Below are positions 19,009 to 25,928 of a stretch of DNA of 54,060 bases, in pieces. The stretch is taken from positions 1 to 54,060 of the forward strand of contig JAEYOJ010000037.1 in NCBI GenBank assembly GCA_023411815.1, in the 5' to 3' direction. Both the position numbers and the translations under genes were made by a program. Positions within the stretch are counted from its first letter, which is position 1, and each line of letters starts with the position of its first letter. The notes under the pieces are model-generated. The model searched no databases, was not told the origin of the DNA, and saw only the letters and a program-made list of their open reading frames with translations. This DNA is from Pseudomonadota bacterium. GTDB taxonomy: Bacteria; Desulfobacterota; Desulfovibrionia; Desulfovibrionales; Desulfovibrionaceae.

Positions 19009-19686
19009 ATGGCTGCAATGAGGGAGAGCGCGGGGGAAATCGTGGCGCGGCTTGCGTCCGCATCCAGCGAGGCCGACCGGCAGGGCATGGCCCGCTTCGG
19101 CATAACTTCGGCCAAGGCTAGGGTGCTCGGCGTGCGCATGCCGGTGCTGCGGGCCATGGCCAAGGATATCGGCCGAGACCACGGGCTGGCCTTGGAGCTG
19201 TGGGACACGGCCGTGCACGAGGCGCGCATCCTGGCCTGCCTGCTGGCCGAGCCCAAGCGTGTGGACGAGGCCCTGGCCGAGGCCTGGGTGGCGGATTTCG
19301 ACAGTTGGGGCTTGTGCGACCAGTGCTGCCTGAACCTGTTGGACCGCGTGCCGTTCGCCTACGCCAAGGCCGTCGAATGGATCGAGCGCGAGCCGGAGTT
19401 CACGCGCCGCGCGGGTTTCGCACTCATGGCCGTGCTGGCCGTGCACGACAAGCAGGCCGAGGATGCGCGCTTCCTGGCTTTTCTGCCGCTCATCGAGCGC
19501 CACGCCGAAGACCCGCGCAACTTCGTCAAAAAGGCCGTGAACTGGGCCCTGCGGCAGATCGGCAAGCGCAACGCGAGGCTGCGCGAGGCGGCCATGGACA
19601 CTGCCCGGCGGCTGATGGCGCGCGGCGACAAGACCGCGCGCTGGATCGGGCGGGACGCCTTGAAGGAGCTGGAGAGCAAGACCTGA
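19009..19686 (+). CDS. AlkD-like DNA alkylation repair protein (HEAT-like)
   Basis: 225 residues, ATG 19009 behind a G-rich ribosome site. All-helical ALK/HEAT-like repeats with the family segments FGITSAKARVLGVRMPVLRAMAKDIGRD-type start, ARILACLLA, DSWGLCDQCC and FVKKAVNWALRQIGKRN. The last is a strongly conserved AlkD motif. AlkD removes positively charged alkylated bases without base flipping; whether this member keeps that activity is not shown by sequence. A weak promoter-like TTGACG lies at 18931. Single gene between divergent UbiB and convergent PEBP-like genes. Confidence 0.88.
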   Translation: MAAMRESAGEIVARLASASSEADRQGMARFGITSAKARVLGVRMPVLRAMAKDIGRDHGLALELWDTAVHEARILACLLAEPKRVDEALAEAWVADFDSWGLCDQCCLNLLDRVPFAYAKAVEWIEREPEFTRRAGFALMAVLAVHDKQAEDARFLAFLPLIERHAEDPRNFVKKAVNWALRQIGKRNARLREAAMDTARRLMARGDKTARWIGRDALKELESKT

Positions 19687-19731
19687 GTCTGCAACTCCTC
19701 CGCTCTCGGGTAGAACAGTTTGGAAACGGGG

Positions 19732-20283
19732 CTAACGCTTGTACGTGCCCATGAGCTCGGCCTTGTCCAGGATGTGGCCGTCCATGGCTTCGAGCAGTTC
19801 GGCCTTGGACGCGCCCTGCGACAGGTCGAGCATGGTGTCCAGGGCGTACAGCTTGAACAAATAGCGGTGCGTGCCGCCCGGTGGGCAGGGGCCGCCCCAG
19901 TCGTTGCGGTTCCAGGAGTTGCGGCCGTGCCGCGCCTGGCCGGGCAGGTTGTCCGCGCCCGCGCCCTCGCGCAGGCCCTTAACGGCCGGCGGGATGTTGA
20001 ACACGAGCCAGTGGTCCCAGGTGCCCCTGGGCGCGTCGGGGTCGTCGACAATGAGGGCCAGGGACTTGGCGCCTGGGGGCAGATCCTCCCAGGCCAGGGT
20101 GGGGGAGATGTCCTCGCCGTCGCAGGAGTGCTTCTCGGGGATCGGCTTGCCGGTTTCAAAGGCTGGACTGGAGATGCGCATGTCCGTGGCCTCCTGGGCT
20201 TGCGCCGTGCAGGGGATTGCTGCCCAAAGCAGCAGGATTATAGCCTGAAGCCAACGGTATTGGCCACTGTTTATGATTCTCAT
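19732..20283 (-). CDS. Exported YbhB/YbcL (Raf kinase inhibitor-like, PEBP) protein
   Basis: 183 residues. ATG 20283 follows GGGAGG; the open frame further upstream is a shadow of folD. Signal peptide at residues ~10-29 (cleavage after AQA). The mature domain has the PEBP core: KHSCDGEDISPTLAW, SLALIVDDPDAPRGTWDHWLV, and GTHRYLFKLYALD. Bacterial members are small ligand-binding proteins of unknown function. Starts 35 bases after the folD stop, so probably the distal gene of a folD operon. Confidence 0.93.
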   Translation of the reverse strand: MRIINSGQYRWLQAIILLLWAAIPCTAQAQEATDMRISSPAFETGKPIPEKHSCDGEDISPTLAWEDLPPGAKSLALIVDDPDAPRGTWDHWLVFNIPPAVKGLREGAGADNLPGQARHGRNSWNRNDWGGPCPPGGTHRYLFKLYALDTMLDLSQGASKAELLEAMDGHILDKAELMGTYKR

Positions 20284-20318
20284 GGGCGCGCCCTCCCGCC
20301 GGGATGTTTGCCCCCTTC

Positions 20319-21179
20319 CTAATCCTCCAGCCCCATCCTGGCCTTGCAGGCCGCGAGCGTGTTGACCATGAGCATGGCGATGGTCATGGGACCCACGCCG
20401 CCGGGCACGGGCGTAATGGCCGCGACCTTGTCCTTCATAGCATGGAAGTCGCAGTCCCCGGCAAGGCCCTTGTCGGTCCTGTTCATGCCCACGTCGATGA
20501 CCACGGCGCCGTCCTTGACCATGTCCGCGCCGATGAAGTTGGCCCTGCCGATGGCCGCCACGAGGATGTCGGCCCGGCGGCACTCGGCGGCCAGATCGGC
20601 GGTGCGCGAGTGGCACACGGTCACGGTCGCGTCGATGCCCGGCTGGGCCAGCAGCAGGGCCATGGGCTTGCCCACGATGTTGGAGCGGCCCACGACCACG
20701 GCCTTTTTGCCCTTGGTCGGGATGTCGTAGCGGCGCAGCAGTTCCATGACGCCTGCGGGAGTGCAGGGGCGCAGGCCCGGAAGTCCCAGGGTCAGGCGGC
20801 CCATGCTCACGGGATGGAAGCCGTCCACGTCCTTGGCCGGATCGATGAGGTCCAGGATGCGCTGGCTGTCCAGGCCCTTGGGCAGGGGCAGCTGCACCAG
20901 GATGCCGTCCACCTCGGGATCGGCGTTGAGCCGGCCCACGAGGCTCTCCAACTCGGCCTGGGCTACCGAGGCCTCGGGCCTGAAGGCCTTGGACAAGATG
21001 CCGGTCTCCTCGCAGGCCTTGATCTTGTTGCGCACGTAGACCTGCGAGGCGGGGTCCTCGCCCACGAGCACGACCGCCAGGCCCGGAGCTCGTCCGATCC
21101 TGCCCTTGAGCGCGGACACCTCGGTCCTGATTTCTTCCCGAATGGTCTGGGCCGTGGCCTTGCCGTCGATGAGCATCAT
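20319..21179 (-). CDS. folD: Bifunctional methylenetetrahydrofolate dehydrogenase / cyclohydrolase
   Basis: 286 residues, the usual length. FolD interconverts 5,10-methylene-, methenyl- and 10-formyl-tetrahydrofolate. Motifs: VGEDPASQVYVRNKIKACEETG with the catalytic Lys in YVRNK, ILVQLPLPKGLD, PAKDVDGFHP, the NADP-binding VVVGRSNIVGKPMALLL, and ITPVPGGVGPMTIAML. Start ATG 21179 (or 21176) after a GAGG element. A 217-base gap separates it from the SnoaL-like gene upstream and has no recognised gene. Confidence 0.98.
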   Translation of the reverse strand: MMLIDGKATAQTIREEIRTEVSALKGRIGRAPGLAVVLVGEDPASQVYVRNKIKACEETGILSKAFRPEASVAQAELESLVGRLNADPEVDGILVQLPLPKGLDSQRILDLIDPAKDVDGFHPVSMGRLTLGLPGLRPCTPAGVMELLRRYDIPTKGKKAVVVGRSNIVGKPMALLLAQPGIDATVTVCHSRTADLAAECRRADILVAAIGRANFIGADMVKDGAVVIDVGMNRTDKGLAGDCDFHAMKDKVAAITPVPGGVGPMTIAMLMVNTLAACKARMGLED

Positions 21180-21396
21180 GATCTGTCCTCTCGTGCTGCG
21201 TTGGCGCGTGGGCTGGAGCGGTATGAAAAGGAACCTGAAAGGTTCTGCCGCTTTTTTGAACGGAACCGTACCGGAAATTCGTCCGTGATCTGTTTCAGGC
21301 TGTCTGCACGATCCCAAGACCGTTGTCCAGAACCGGGCCCGCGAGCGGGCAAGGCTTGGAACCCGTGATGCAAGGGCGGAGTGTTGCCTTTTGGGA

Positions 21397-21801
21397 CTAT
21401 TCTTCGGGCGGAAAAGGCAGGGACAGGTGCGACTGCACGATGCGCCATGCATCGCCGATGCGGCGCAGCACGGCCGTGAGCCTGGCCATGACGCGCACGG
21501 TCTCTCCGTCCGCCAGCACCGTGAACAGGCAGCCCGTGGCTACCCAGCCCACATCGCCAGCCACCGAGACGAAGGGGTCGCCGCAGGCTACTTCCATGGC
21601 GTCGGTGTCGGTGAAGTCCCGCTCAAGCCCCAGGCGCAAGCCTTCGAGCCCCACGCTGTTCTCGCGCGGCCCGGAGCCGATGCACACGAGCTCCGGCGTG
21701 TCGGCGAAAAAGGACATGGTGGCCTGCACATCCCGCCGGCAGTAGGCGTTCAGCATGGCCTCCACCGTCGCCCAGACCTGGGCCTTGACCTCGTCCCGCA
21801 T
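21397..21801 (-). CDS. SnoaL/NTF2-like fold protein
   Basis: 134 residues from ATG 21801 (AGGGG close upstream). NTF2-like cone fold pattern: helix VWATVEAMLNAYCRRDVQATMSFF-type start, then strands ending with DAWRIVQSHLSLPF. This is the SnoaL-3/YybH-type arrangement, in which WRIvqsHlS is the most conserved part. Such proteins bind or isomerise small ligands; no specific role can be given. Separated from eno upstream by an intrinsic terminator whose hairpin ends about 12 bases before the start, so its expression may depend on readthrough. Confidence 0.8.
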   Translation of the reverse strand: MRDEVKAQVWATVEAMLNAYCRRDVQATMSFFADTPELVCIGSGPRENSVGLEGLRLGLERDFTDTDAMEVACGDPFVSVAGDVGWVATGCLFTVLADGETVRVMARLTAVLRRIGDAWRIVQSHLSLPFPPEE

Positions 21802-21814
21802 GAGCGTTCCCCCT

Positions 21815-21851
21815 GAAAACAAAGGCGGGGGCGCATCCGCGCCCCCGCCTT
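21815..21851 (-). terminator. Intrinsic terminator downstream of eno
   Basis: Perfect 13-base stem (21822-21834 with 21839-21851), four-base loop, followed on the minus strand by TTTGTTTTC. It lies 5 bases after the eno stop and immediately before the SnoaL-like start. Confidence 0.85.
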
Positions 21852-21856
21852 GCAGT

Positions 21857-23203
21857 CTACTTGTGGCAGTCGCACCCGCAATCGTCAACGCAGTCGTCGC
21901 CGCATTCGCAGCCGGCGCCGAAGAACTGCTCGGCCATGACCGGGCCGTAATAGAAGCCCTCGTCCTCCAGGTCCTCCTCGATGCGCAGGAGCTGGTTGTA
22001 CTTGGCCAGACGGTCGGAGCGGGACAGGGAGCCGGTCTTGATCTGGCCGGAGTTCACGGCCACGGCCAGGTCGGCGATGAAGGCGTCCTCGGTTTCGCCC
22101 GAACGGTGGGAGATGACCGTGGAGTAGCCCGCGCCGTGGGCCATCTCGATGGTGTCCATGGTCTCGCTGAGGGTGCCGATCTGGTTGAGCTTGATCAGCA
22201 CGGAGTTGGCCAGGCCCTCGCTGATGCCGTGGGAGAGGATCTCGGGGTTGGTCACGAACAGGTCGTCGCCCACGATCTGCAGGCCGTCGCCCAGCTCGTC
22301 GGTCAGCTTGCCCCAGCCTTCCCAGTCGCCCTCGGCCAGGCCGTCCTCGATGGAGATGATCGGGAACTGGCCGGCCAGGTCACGGTAGTACTCGATCATC
22401 TCTTCGGAGGAGAGCTTGCGGTTCTCGCCCGTGAGCACGTACTTGCCGTCCTTGTAGAACTCGCTGGCCGCGGAGTCGATGGCCAGGGCGATCTGCGCGC
22501 CGGGAGTGTAGCCGGCCTCCTGGATGGCGCGCGTGATGTACTCGAAGGCCTGCTTGTGGCTCTTCAGGTTGGGCGCGAAGCCGCCCTCGTCGCCCACGGC
22601 CGTGGTCAGGCCGTCCTTGGCCAGGATCTTCTTCAGGCTGTGGAAGGTCTCGGAGCCCATGCGCAGGGCCTCGGCGAAGGACTCGGCGCCCAGGGGCATG
22701 ATCATGAACTCCTGGATGTCCAGGTTGTTGGAGGCATGGGCGCCGCCGTTGATGATGTTCATCATGGGCGCGGGCAGGAACTTGGCGTTGATGCCGCCGA
22801 TGTAGCGGTAGAGCGGAAGGCCCAGGAAGTTGGCCGCGGCGCGGGCCGTGGCCATGGACACGCCGAGCATGGCGTTGGCGCCCAGGCGCGACTTGTTCTC
22901 GGTGCCGTCCAGGTCCAGCAGGGCGTTGTCCAGGGCCAGCTGGCGCAGGGCGTCCATGCCCACGATCTCCTCGGCGATGACGTCCATGACGTTCTGCACG
23001 GCCTTGGTCACGCCCTTGCCCAGGTAGCGGGCCTTGTCGCCGTCGCGCAGCTCCAGGGCCTCGCGCGAGCCGGTGGACGCGCCCGAGGGCACGGCCGCGC
23101 GGCCGATGACGCCGGACTCCAGGGTCACCTCGACTTCCACTGTCGGATTGCCGCGGGAATCCAGGATTTCGCGGGCCCAGACGGATACGATGTTGCTGCT
23201 CAT
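21857..23203 (-). CDS. eno: Enolase with cysteine-rich C-terminal tail
   Basis: 448 residues, about 18-20 longer than usual. It converts 2-phosphoglycerate to phosphoenolpyruvate. Complete active site: REILDSRGNPTVEV, VPSGASTGSREALELRD, catalytic Glu in VGDEGGFAPN, metal ligands in AIDSAASEF, SIEDGLAEGDW and VGDDLFVTNP, then LIKLNQIGTL and ISHRSGETED. After the normal end (MAEQFFGAG) comes a tail with six Cys and one His (Cys432, 434, 438, 442, 444, 446, His447), rich in Asp. This resembles a metal- or FeS-binding tail. The frame is clean and ends just before the terminator. ATG 23203 with AAGGAG. Confidence 0.98.
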   Translation of the reverse strand: MSSNIVSVWAREILDSRGNPTVEVEVTLESGVIGRAAVPSGASTGSREALELRDGDKARYLGKGVTKAVQNVMDVIAEEIVGMDALRQLALDNALLDLDGTENKSRLGANAMLGVSMATARAAANFLGLPLYRYIGGINAKFLPAPMMNIINGGAHASNNLDIQEFMIMPLGAESFAEALRMGSETFHSLKKILAKDGLTTAVGDEGGFAPNLKSHKQAFEYITRAIQEAGYTPGAQIALAIDSAASEFYKDGKYVLTGENRKLSSEEMIEYYRDLAGQFPIISIEDGLAEGDWEGWGKLTDELGDGLQIVGDDLFVTNPEILSHGISEGLANSVLIKLNQIGTLSETMDTIEMAHGAGYSTVISHRSGETEDAFIADLAVAVNSGQIKTGSLSRSDRLAKYNQLLRIEEDLEDEGFYYGPVMAEQFFGAGCECGDDCVDDCGCDCHK

Positions 23204-23288
23204 GGCTTGTCTCCTTGTGTGCTCTCTCTCGTTCGTGTGCTCGGGCGGGCGTCGGGGTCCGCCTGTGGGATCAACGGGTCATTGTCGC

Positions 23289-23325
23289 ATACAAATATAA
23301 GCGGCAGGGTGTGTCAAATACCCTG
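23289..23325 (-). promoter_or_regulatory. Candidate eno promoter with overlapping inverted repeat
   Basis: On the minus strand TTGACA (23312-23317) is 17 bases from TTGTAT (23289-23294). An inverted repeat CAGGGT/ACCCTG (23305-23310 and 23320-23325) straddles the -35, a typical position for a repressor site. Confidence 0.5.
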
Positions 23326-23356
23326 ATATCGTCCGGCGGCTGATAAAAGCGGGCTG

Positions 23357-24160
23357 CTAGGCGGGCGTTCGCGCACCTTGCCGCCGATCCCCGTAGGCCA
23401 GGCGCAAGCCCTCCAGCAGCAGGTCCGTCCGTATGTGGTCGAAGGCGCGGCATACCGGGGCCAGACGCTCGGCGAAGCCGCCCGTGGCCACCACCTTGCT
23501 GCCCGCGGGCAACTGCTGCTTCAGGCGGTCCACCAGCCCCTCGGCCATGGCCGCGAAGCCGTAGACAAGGCCCTGGTTGAGGCTGGCGGAAGTCGAGCGG
23601 CCGATGTGCAGGCCCGCCGGGTCCACGCGCAGCGTGGCCTGGGGCAGCTTGGCCGTGCGGCTGGACAGGGCCGAGGCCGAGCTGAGGATGCCGGGGCAGA
23701 TTAGCCCGCCCAGATAGTCTTCGCCGGCCACGCAGTCGAAGGTCGTGGCCGTGCCGAAGTCGATGACGATGAAGCCGGGCGCGTCGTACAGGCGCGTGGC
23801 GGCGTAGGCCGTGACGAGCCTGTCCGCGCCGACTTCCTGCGGCCGCTCGTAGCGGTTGGTCAGGGACAGCGGCAGGTCGGCGGGCGCGAAGAGCACGGGG
23901 CAGCGGCAGTAGCGCTCGGCCGCGGCCGTGAGCGTGGGCTCCAGCTGGGGCACCACCGAGGATATGGCCCAGGCTTCCACTGCTTCGGGCGCAAGGCCCT
24001 CCCGGCGGCATATCTCGGCCACCTGCAGTCCCAGGGCGTCGGAGGTGGCGAAGTGCTGCGTTGGCAGGGAATAGGCTGCAAGGGAGCCCTGGGCCGGCAG
24101 CACGCCGATCTTGATGGTGGTGTTGCCGACATCGAGAAGCAGCAGGCCGGATTGAGTCAT
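23357..24160 (-). CDS. coaX: Type III pantothenate kinase
   Basis: 267 residues. First step of CoA synthesis, phosphorylation of pantothenate. ASKHA-fold motifs: LLLDVGNTTIKIGVL (phosphate 1), NRYERPQEVGADRLVTAYAA, FIVIDFGTATTFDCVA (phosphate 2), and VVATGGFAERLAP (adenosine). Type III enzymes need a monovalent cation and resist CoA feedback. Start ATG 24160 chosen at the conserved MTQSGLLLLDVGNT; upstream extension is unconserved. The gene is transcribed towards eno but has its own gap of about 150 bases before it. Confidence 0.97.
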   Translation of the reverse strand: MTQSGLLLLDVGNTTIKIGVLPAQGSLAAYSLPTQHFATSDALGLQVAEICRREGLAPEAVEAWAISSVVPQLEPTLTAAAERYCRCPVLFAPADLPLSLTNRYERPQEVGADRLVTAYAATRLYDAPGFIVIDFGTATTFDCVAGEDYLGGLICPGILSSASALSSRTAKLPQATLRVDPAGLHIGRSTSASLNQGLVYGFAAMAEGLVDRLKQQLPAGSKVVATGGFAERLAPVCRAFDHIRTDLLLEGLRLAYGDRRQGARTPA

Positions 24161-24282
24161 CGCAAGGTATCCCGGAGGGTTGGGCAGGAGAGAAATCAGC
24201 ACCGACAAGGCCGGTTGTACCTGTTTTGAGGGAAAAGACAAGCCTGTTGCCAGCTTGGCATTCGAAAGTCGGGCCTGCGCAT

Positions 24283-24312
24283 TGACACCGGACCGCCAGG
24301 CAATGCTATGTT
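24283..24312 (+). promoter_or_regulatory. Sigma-70 promoter, extended -10
   Basis: TTGACA (24283-24288), 18-base spacer, TATGTT (24307-24312) preceded by TG one base before the -10. It sits about 30 bases upstream of the ATG at 24344. Confidence 0.55.
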
Positions 24313-24343
24313 GACGGGTACGTCTGTAGCCAGGAGGGAAACG

Positions 24344-24880
24344 ATGGAAGGCATCGACGACATCGGCCGCATGGAGGCCGTCAGGCAGGCAGGGCAAACG
24401 GCGCGCTGGGCCGGCGCACGCCTGATTTTCGGCGGGAGCGTGGCCGTGTCCATGCTCACCGTTGCGGGCGGCATTCCGCTCTTGCCGTACTTCAGCTGGT
24501 GGTTCTTCGGCAACCCGCGCTTCTGGGAGCAGGGCCGCCTGTCCCTGCTGCTGCGCCTGTGGCTTTACAGCTACCCGCTGGCTGTAAACGTGGCCCGCCG
24601 CAAGATCGGCGTGGGTAGCCCGCTGTTCAAGGAGCCTCGTGCGGCTCCCGACCCGGCCCTGGTGGAAGTCTCCCCCGATTTCGTGGGCACCTCGGCCTGC
24701 GGCGACTGCACCCGCTGCTGCGAGAGGATCAAGTGCCCCCTGCACGACAAGACCACGGGCTACTGCCTGAGCTACGGCTCGCCGCATTGGCGCTACCTCA
24801 ACTGCGGCCGCTACCCCGAGAGTCAGGGGGACATCGACTTCTACGGCTGTCCCAAGTGGCGCGTGCGTCAGACCGGATGA
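24344..24880 (+). CDS. Membrane-associated cysteine-cluster protein (YkgJ-like)
   Basis: 178 residues, ATG 24344 with AGGAGGG at 24332-24338. Residues ~24-60 hold one or two hydrophobic segments and 65-82 another. The C-terminal part has eight Cys (119, 122, 125, 126, 131, 141, 154, 169). The arrangement CGDCTRCC, then CPL, GYCLSY and NCGRYP recalls the YkgJ zinc- or iron-chelating family (CxxCxxCC). The assignment is by pattern only, since the membrane part is unlike typical YkgJ. Divergent from coaX and followed by the tungstate-type binding protein. Confidence 0.65.
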   Translation: MEGIDDIGRMEAVRQAGQTARWAGARLIFGGSVAVSMLTVAGGIPLLPYFSWWFFGNPRFWEQGRLSLLLRLWLYSYPLAVNVARRKIGVGSPLFKEPRAAPDPALVEVSPDFVGTSACGDCTRCCERIKCPLHDKTTGYCLSYGSPHWRYLNCGRYPESQGDIDFYGCPKWRVRQTG

Positions 24881-24979
24881 CGCCCGCCTCGTGACCGTCC
24901 CTCGCCGCCAGGCCGGTGTGTTGCTTGGCGGCGATCCCTAGAAATCAGCACCAATTGATCAAGTTGACATTCCGAGGGC

Positions 24980-25009
24980 TTGGCGTAGTTGTGTCCAGGT
25001 TGACATAAT
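24980..25009 (+). promoter_or_regulatory. Candidate promoter and GTTGACAT direct repeats before the binding-protein gene
   Basis: TTGGCG (24980-24985), 18-base spacer, CATAAT (25004-25009). Two copies of GTTGACAT at 24963-24970 and 24999-25006, 36 bases apart, flank and overlap it; the first could instead serve as a -35. Confidence 0.4.
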
Positions 25010-25030
25010 CGCCTAGCCAAGGAGTCGCAC

Positions 25031-25882
25031 ATGAAACGCTTCGTCGGCCTTCTGCTGCTTGTCGTCATTTCCTGCCTGCCGGTCACGGCCTTGGCTCAGC
25101 ACTGCGAGGAGACCTATGCATCCGGCGGCCGGGAATTTCGCCTGGCCACGGGCAGCCCCGGAGAGCTGGGCCTGCTGCGCGTGCTTGCCGAGGCCTATCT
25201 GGCCGGCACGGATGGGCGCATGTGCTGGGTCAAGGCTGGTTCGGGCGAATCCCTGAAATATCTCAAGGAAAAGAAGGTGGACATGATCATGGTCCATGCG
25301 CCCGCGGCCGAGAAGAAGGCTGTCGAGGACGGCTGGGCCATCGAGCGCACGCTCATCGGCTCCAACGAGTTCTTCCTCGTGGGCCCGGCCTCGGACCCGG
25401 CCAAGGTCGGGCAGGCTTCGGGAATCGCCGACGCCTATGCTCGCATCGCCAGGTCGCGGAACCTGTTCTTTTCGCGCGGAGACAACTCGGGCACGCACAA
25501 GAAGGAGCTGGACGTCTGGAAAAAGGCCGGCATCCAGCCCACGGGCGACTGGTACGTGGTGACCAACGACTTCATGATGGCCACCCTGCGCCGCGCCGAT
25601 TCGGAAGGCGGCTACTTCATGACCGACAGCTCGACCTGGGTGGCGGCGCGCAAGGAGCTGGTCAACCTGAAGGTGCTGTTCTCGGGCGACCCGTTCATCG
25701 TCAATACCTATCATGCCCTGGCCCAGCCGGCGGGCGCCACCGCGGGGCAGGACCTGGCCGTGGGCTTCATCCGTTTCGTGGCCGCGGAAAATGGCCAGGA
25801 CATCATCCGCGCTTACGGCAAGTCCGAGCACGGCGAGGCGCTGTACAACGACGCGGCCTACGCCAGTCAGTACGACCATTAG
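25031..25882 (+). CDS. TupA-like periplasmic (tungstate/oxyanion-type) substrate-binding protein
   Basis: 283 residues, ATG 25031 with AAGGAG. Signal peptide 1-22 (cleavage after ALA-Q). Family II binding-protein features of the TupA group: LATGSPGELGLL in the place of the oxyanion-binding ATTTS loop, VDMIMVHAPAAEKKAVEDG, NEFFLVGPASDPAKV, FFSRGDNSGTHKKELDVW and TDSSTW. The anion loop reads TGSP rather than TTTS, so the ligand may differ from tungstate. No tupB permease or tupC ATPase is in the window, so it is an orphan, perhaps a sensor partner. Convergent with the hybrid kinase. Confidence 0.83.
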   Translation: MKRFVGLLLLVVISCLPVTALAQHCEETYASGGREFRLATGSPGELGLLRVLAEAYLAGTDGRMCWVKAGSGESLKYLKEKKVDMIMVHAPAAEKKAVEDGWAIERTLIGSNEFFLVGPASDPAKVGQASGIADAYARIARSRNLFFSRGDNSGTHKKELDVWKKAGIQPTGDWYVVTNDFMMATLRRADSEGGYFMTDSSTWVAARKELVNLKVLFSGDPFIVNTYHALAQPAGATAGQDLAVGFIRFVAAENGQDIIRAYGKSEHGEALYNDAAYASQYDH

Positions 25883-25898
25883 GTAAACACGGGAGAGA

Positions 25899-25922
25899 CA
25901 GGAAGGGCTTCGGCCCTTCCTG
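25899..25922. terminator. UUCG-loop hairpin between convergent genes
   Basis: Ten-base stem (CAGGAAGGGC and its complement) closed by a TTCG tetraloop, 17 bases after the binding-protein stop and 7 bases from the kinase stop. It can fold on both transcripts; T-runs are weak. Confidence 0.65.
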
Positions 25923-25928
25923 AAATCT

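Noticed and set aside
19732..20616. Longer 294-codon version of the PEBP-like protein
   Set aside because: The first ~110 codons overlap folD in another frame; the ATG at 20283 has a ribosome site and starts a signal peptide.
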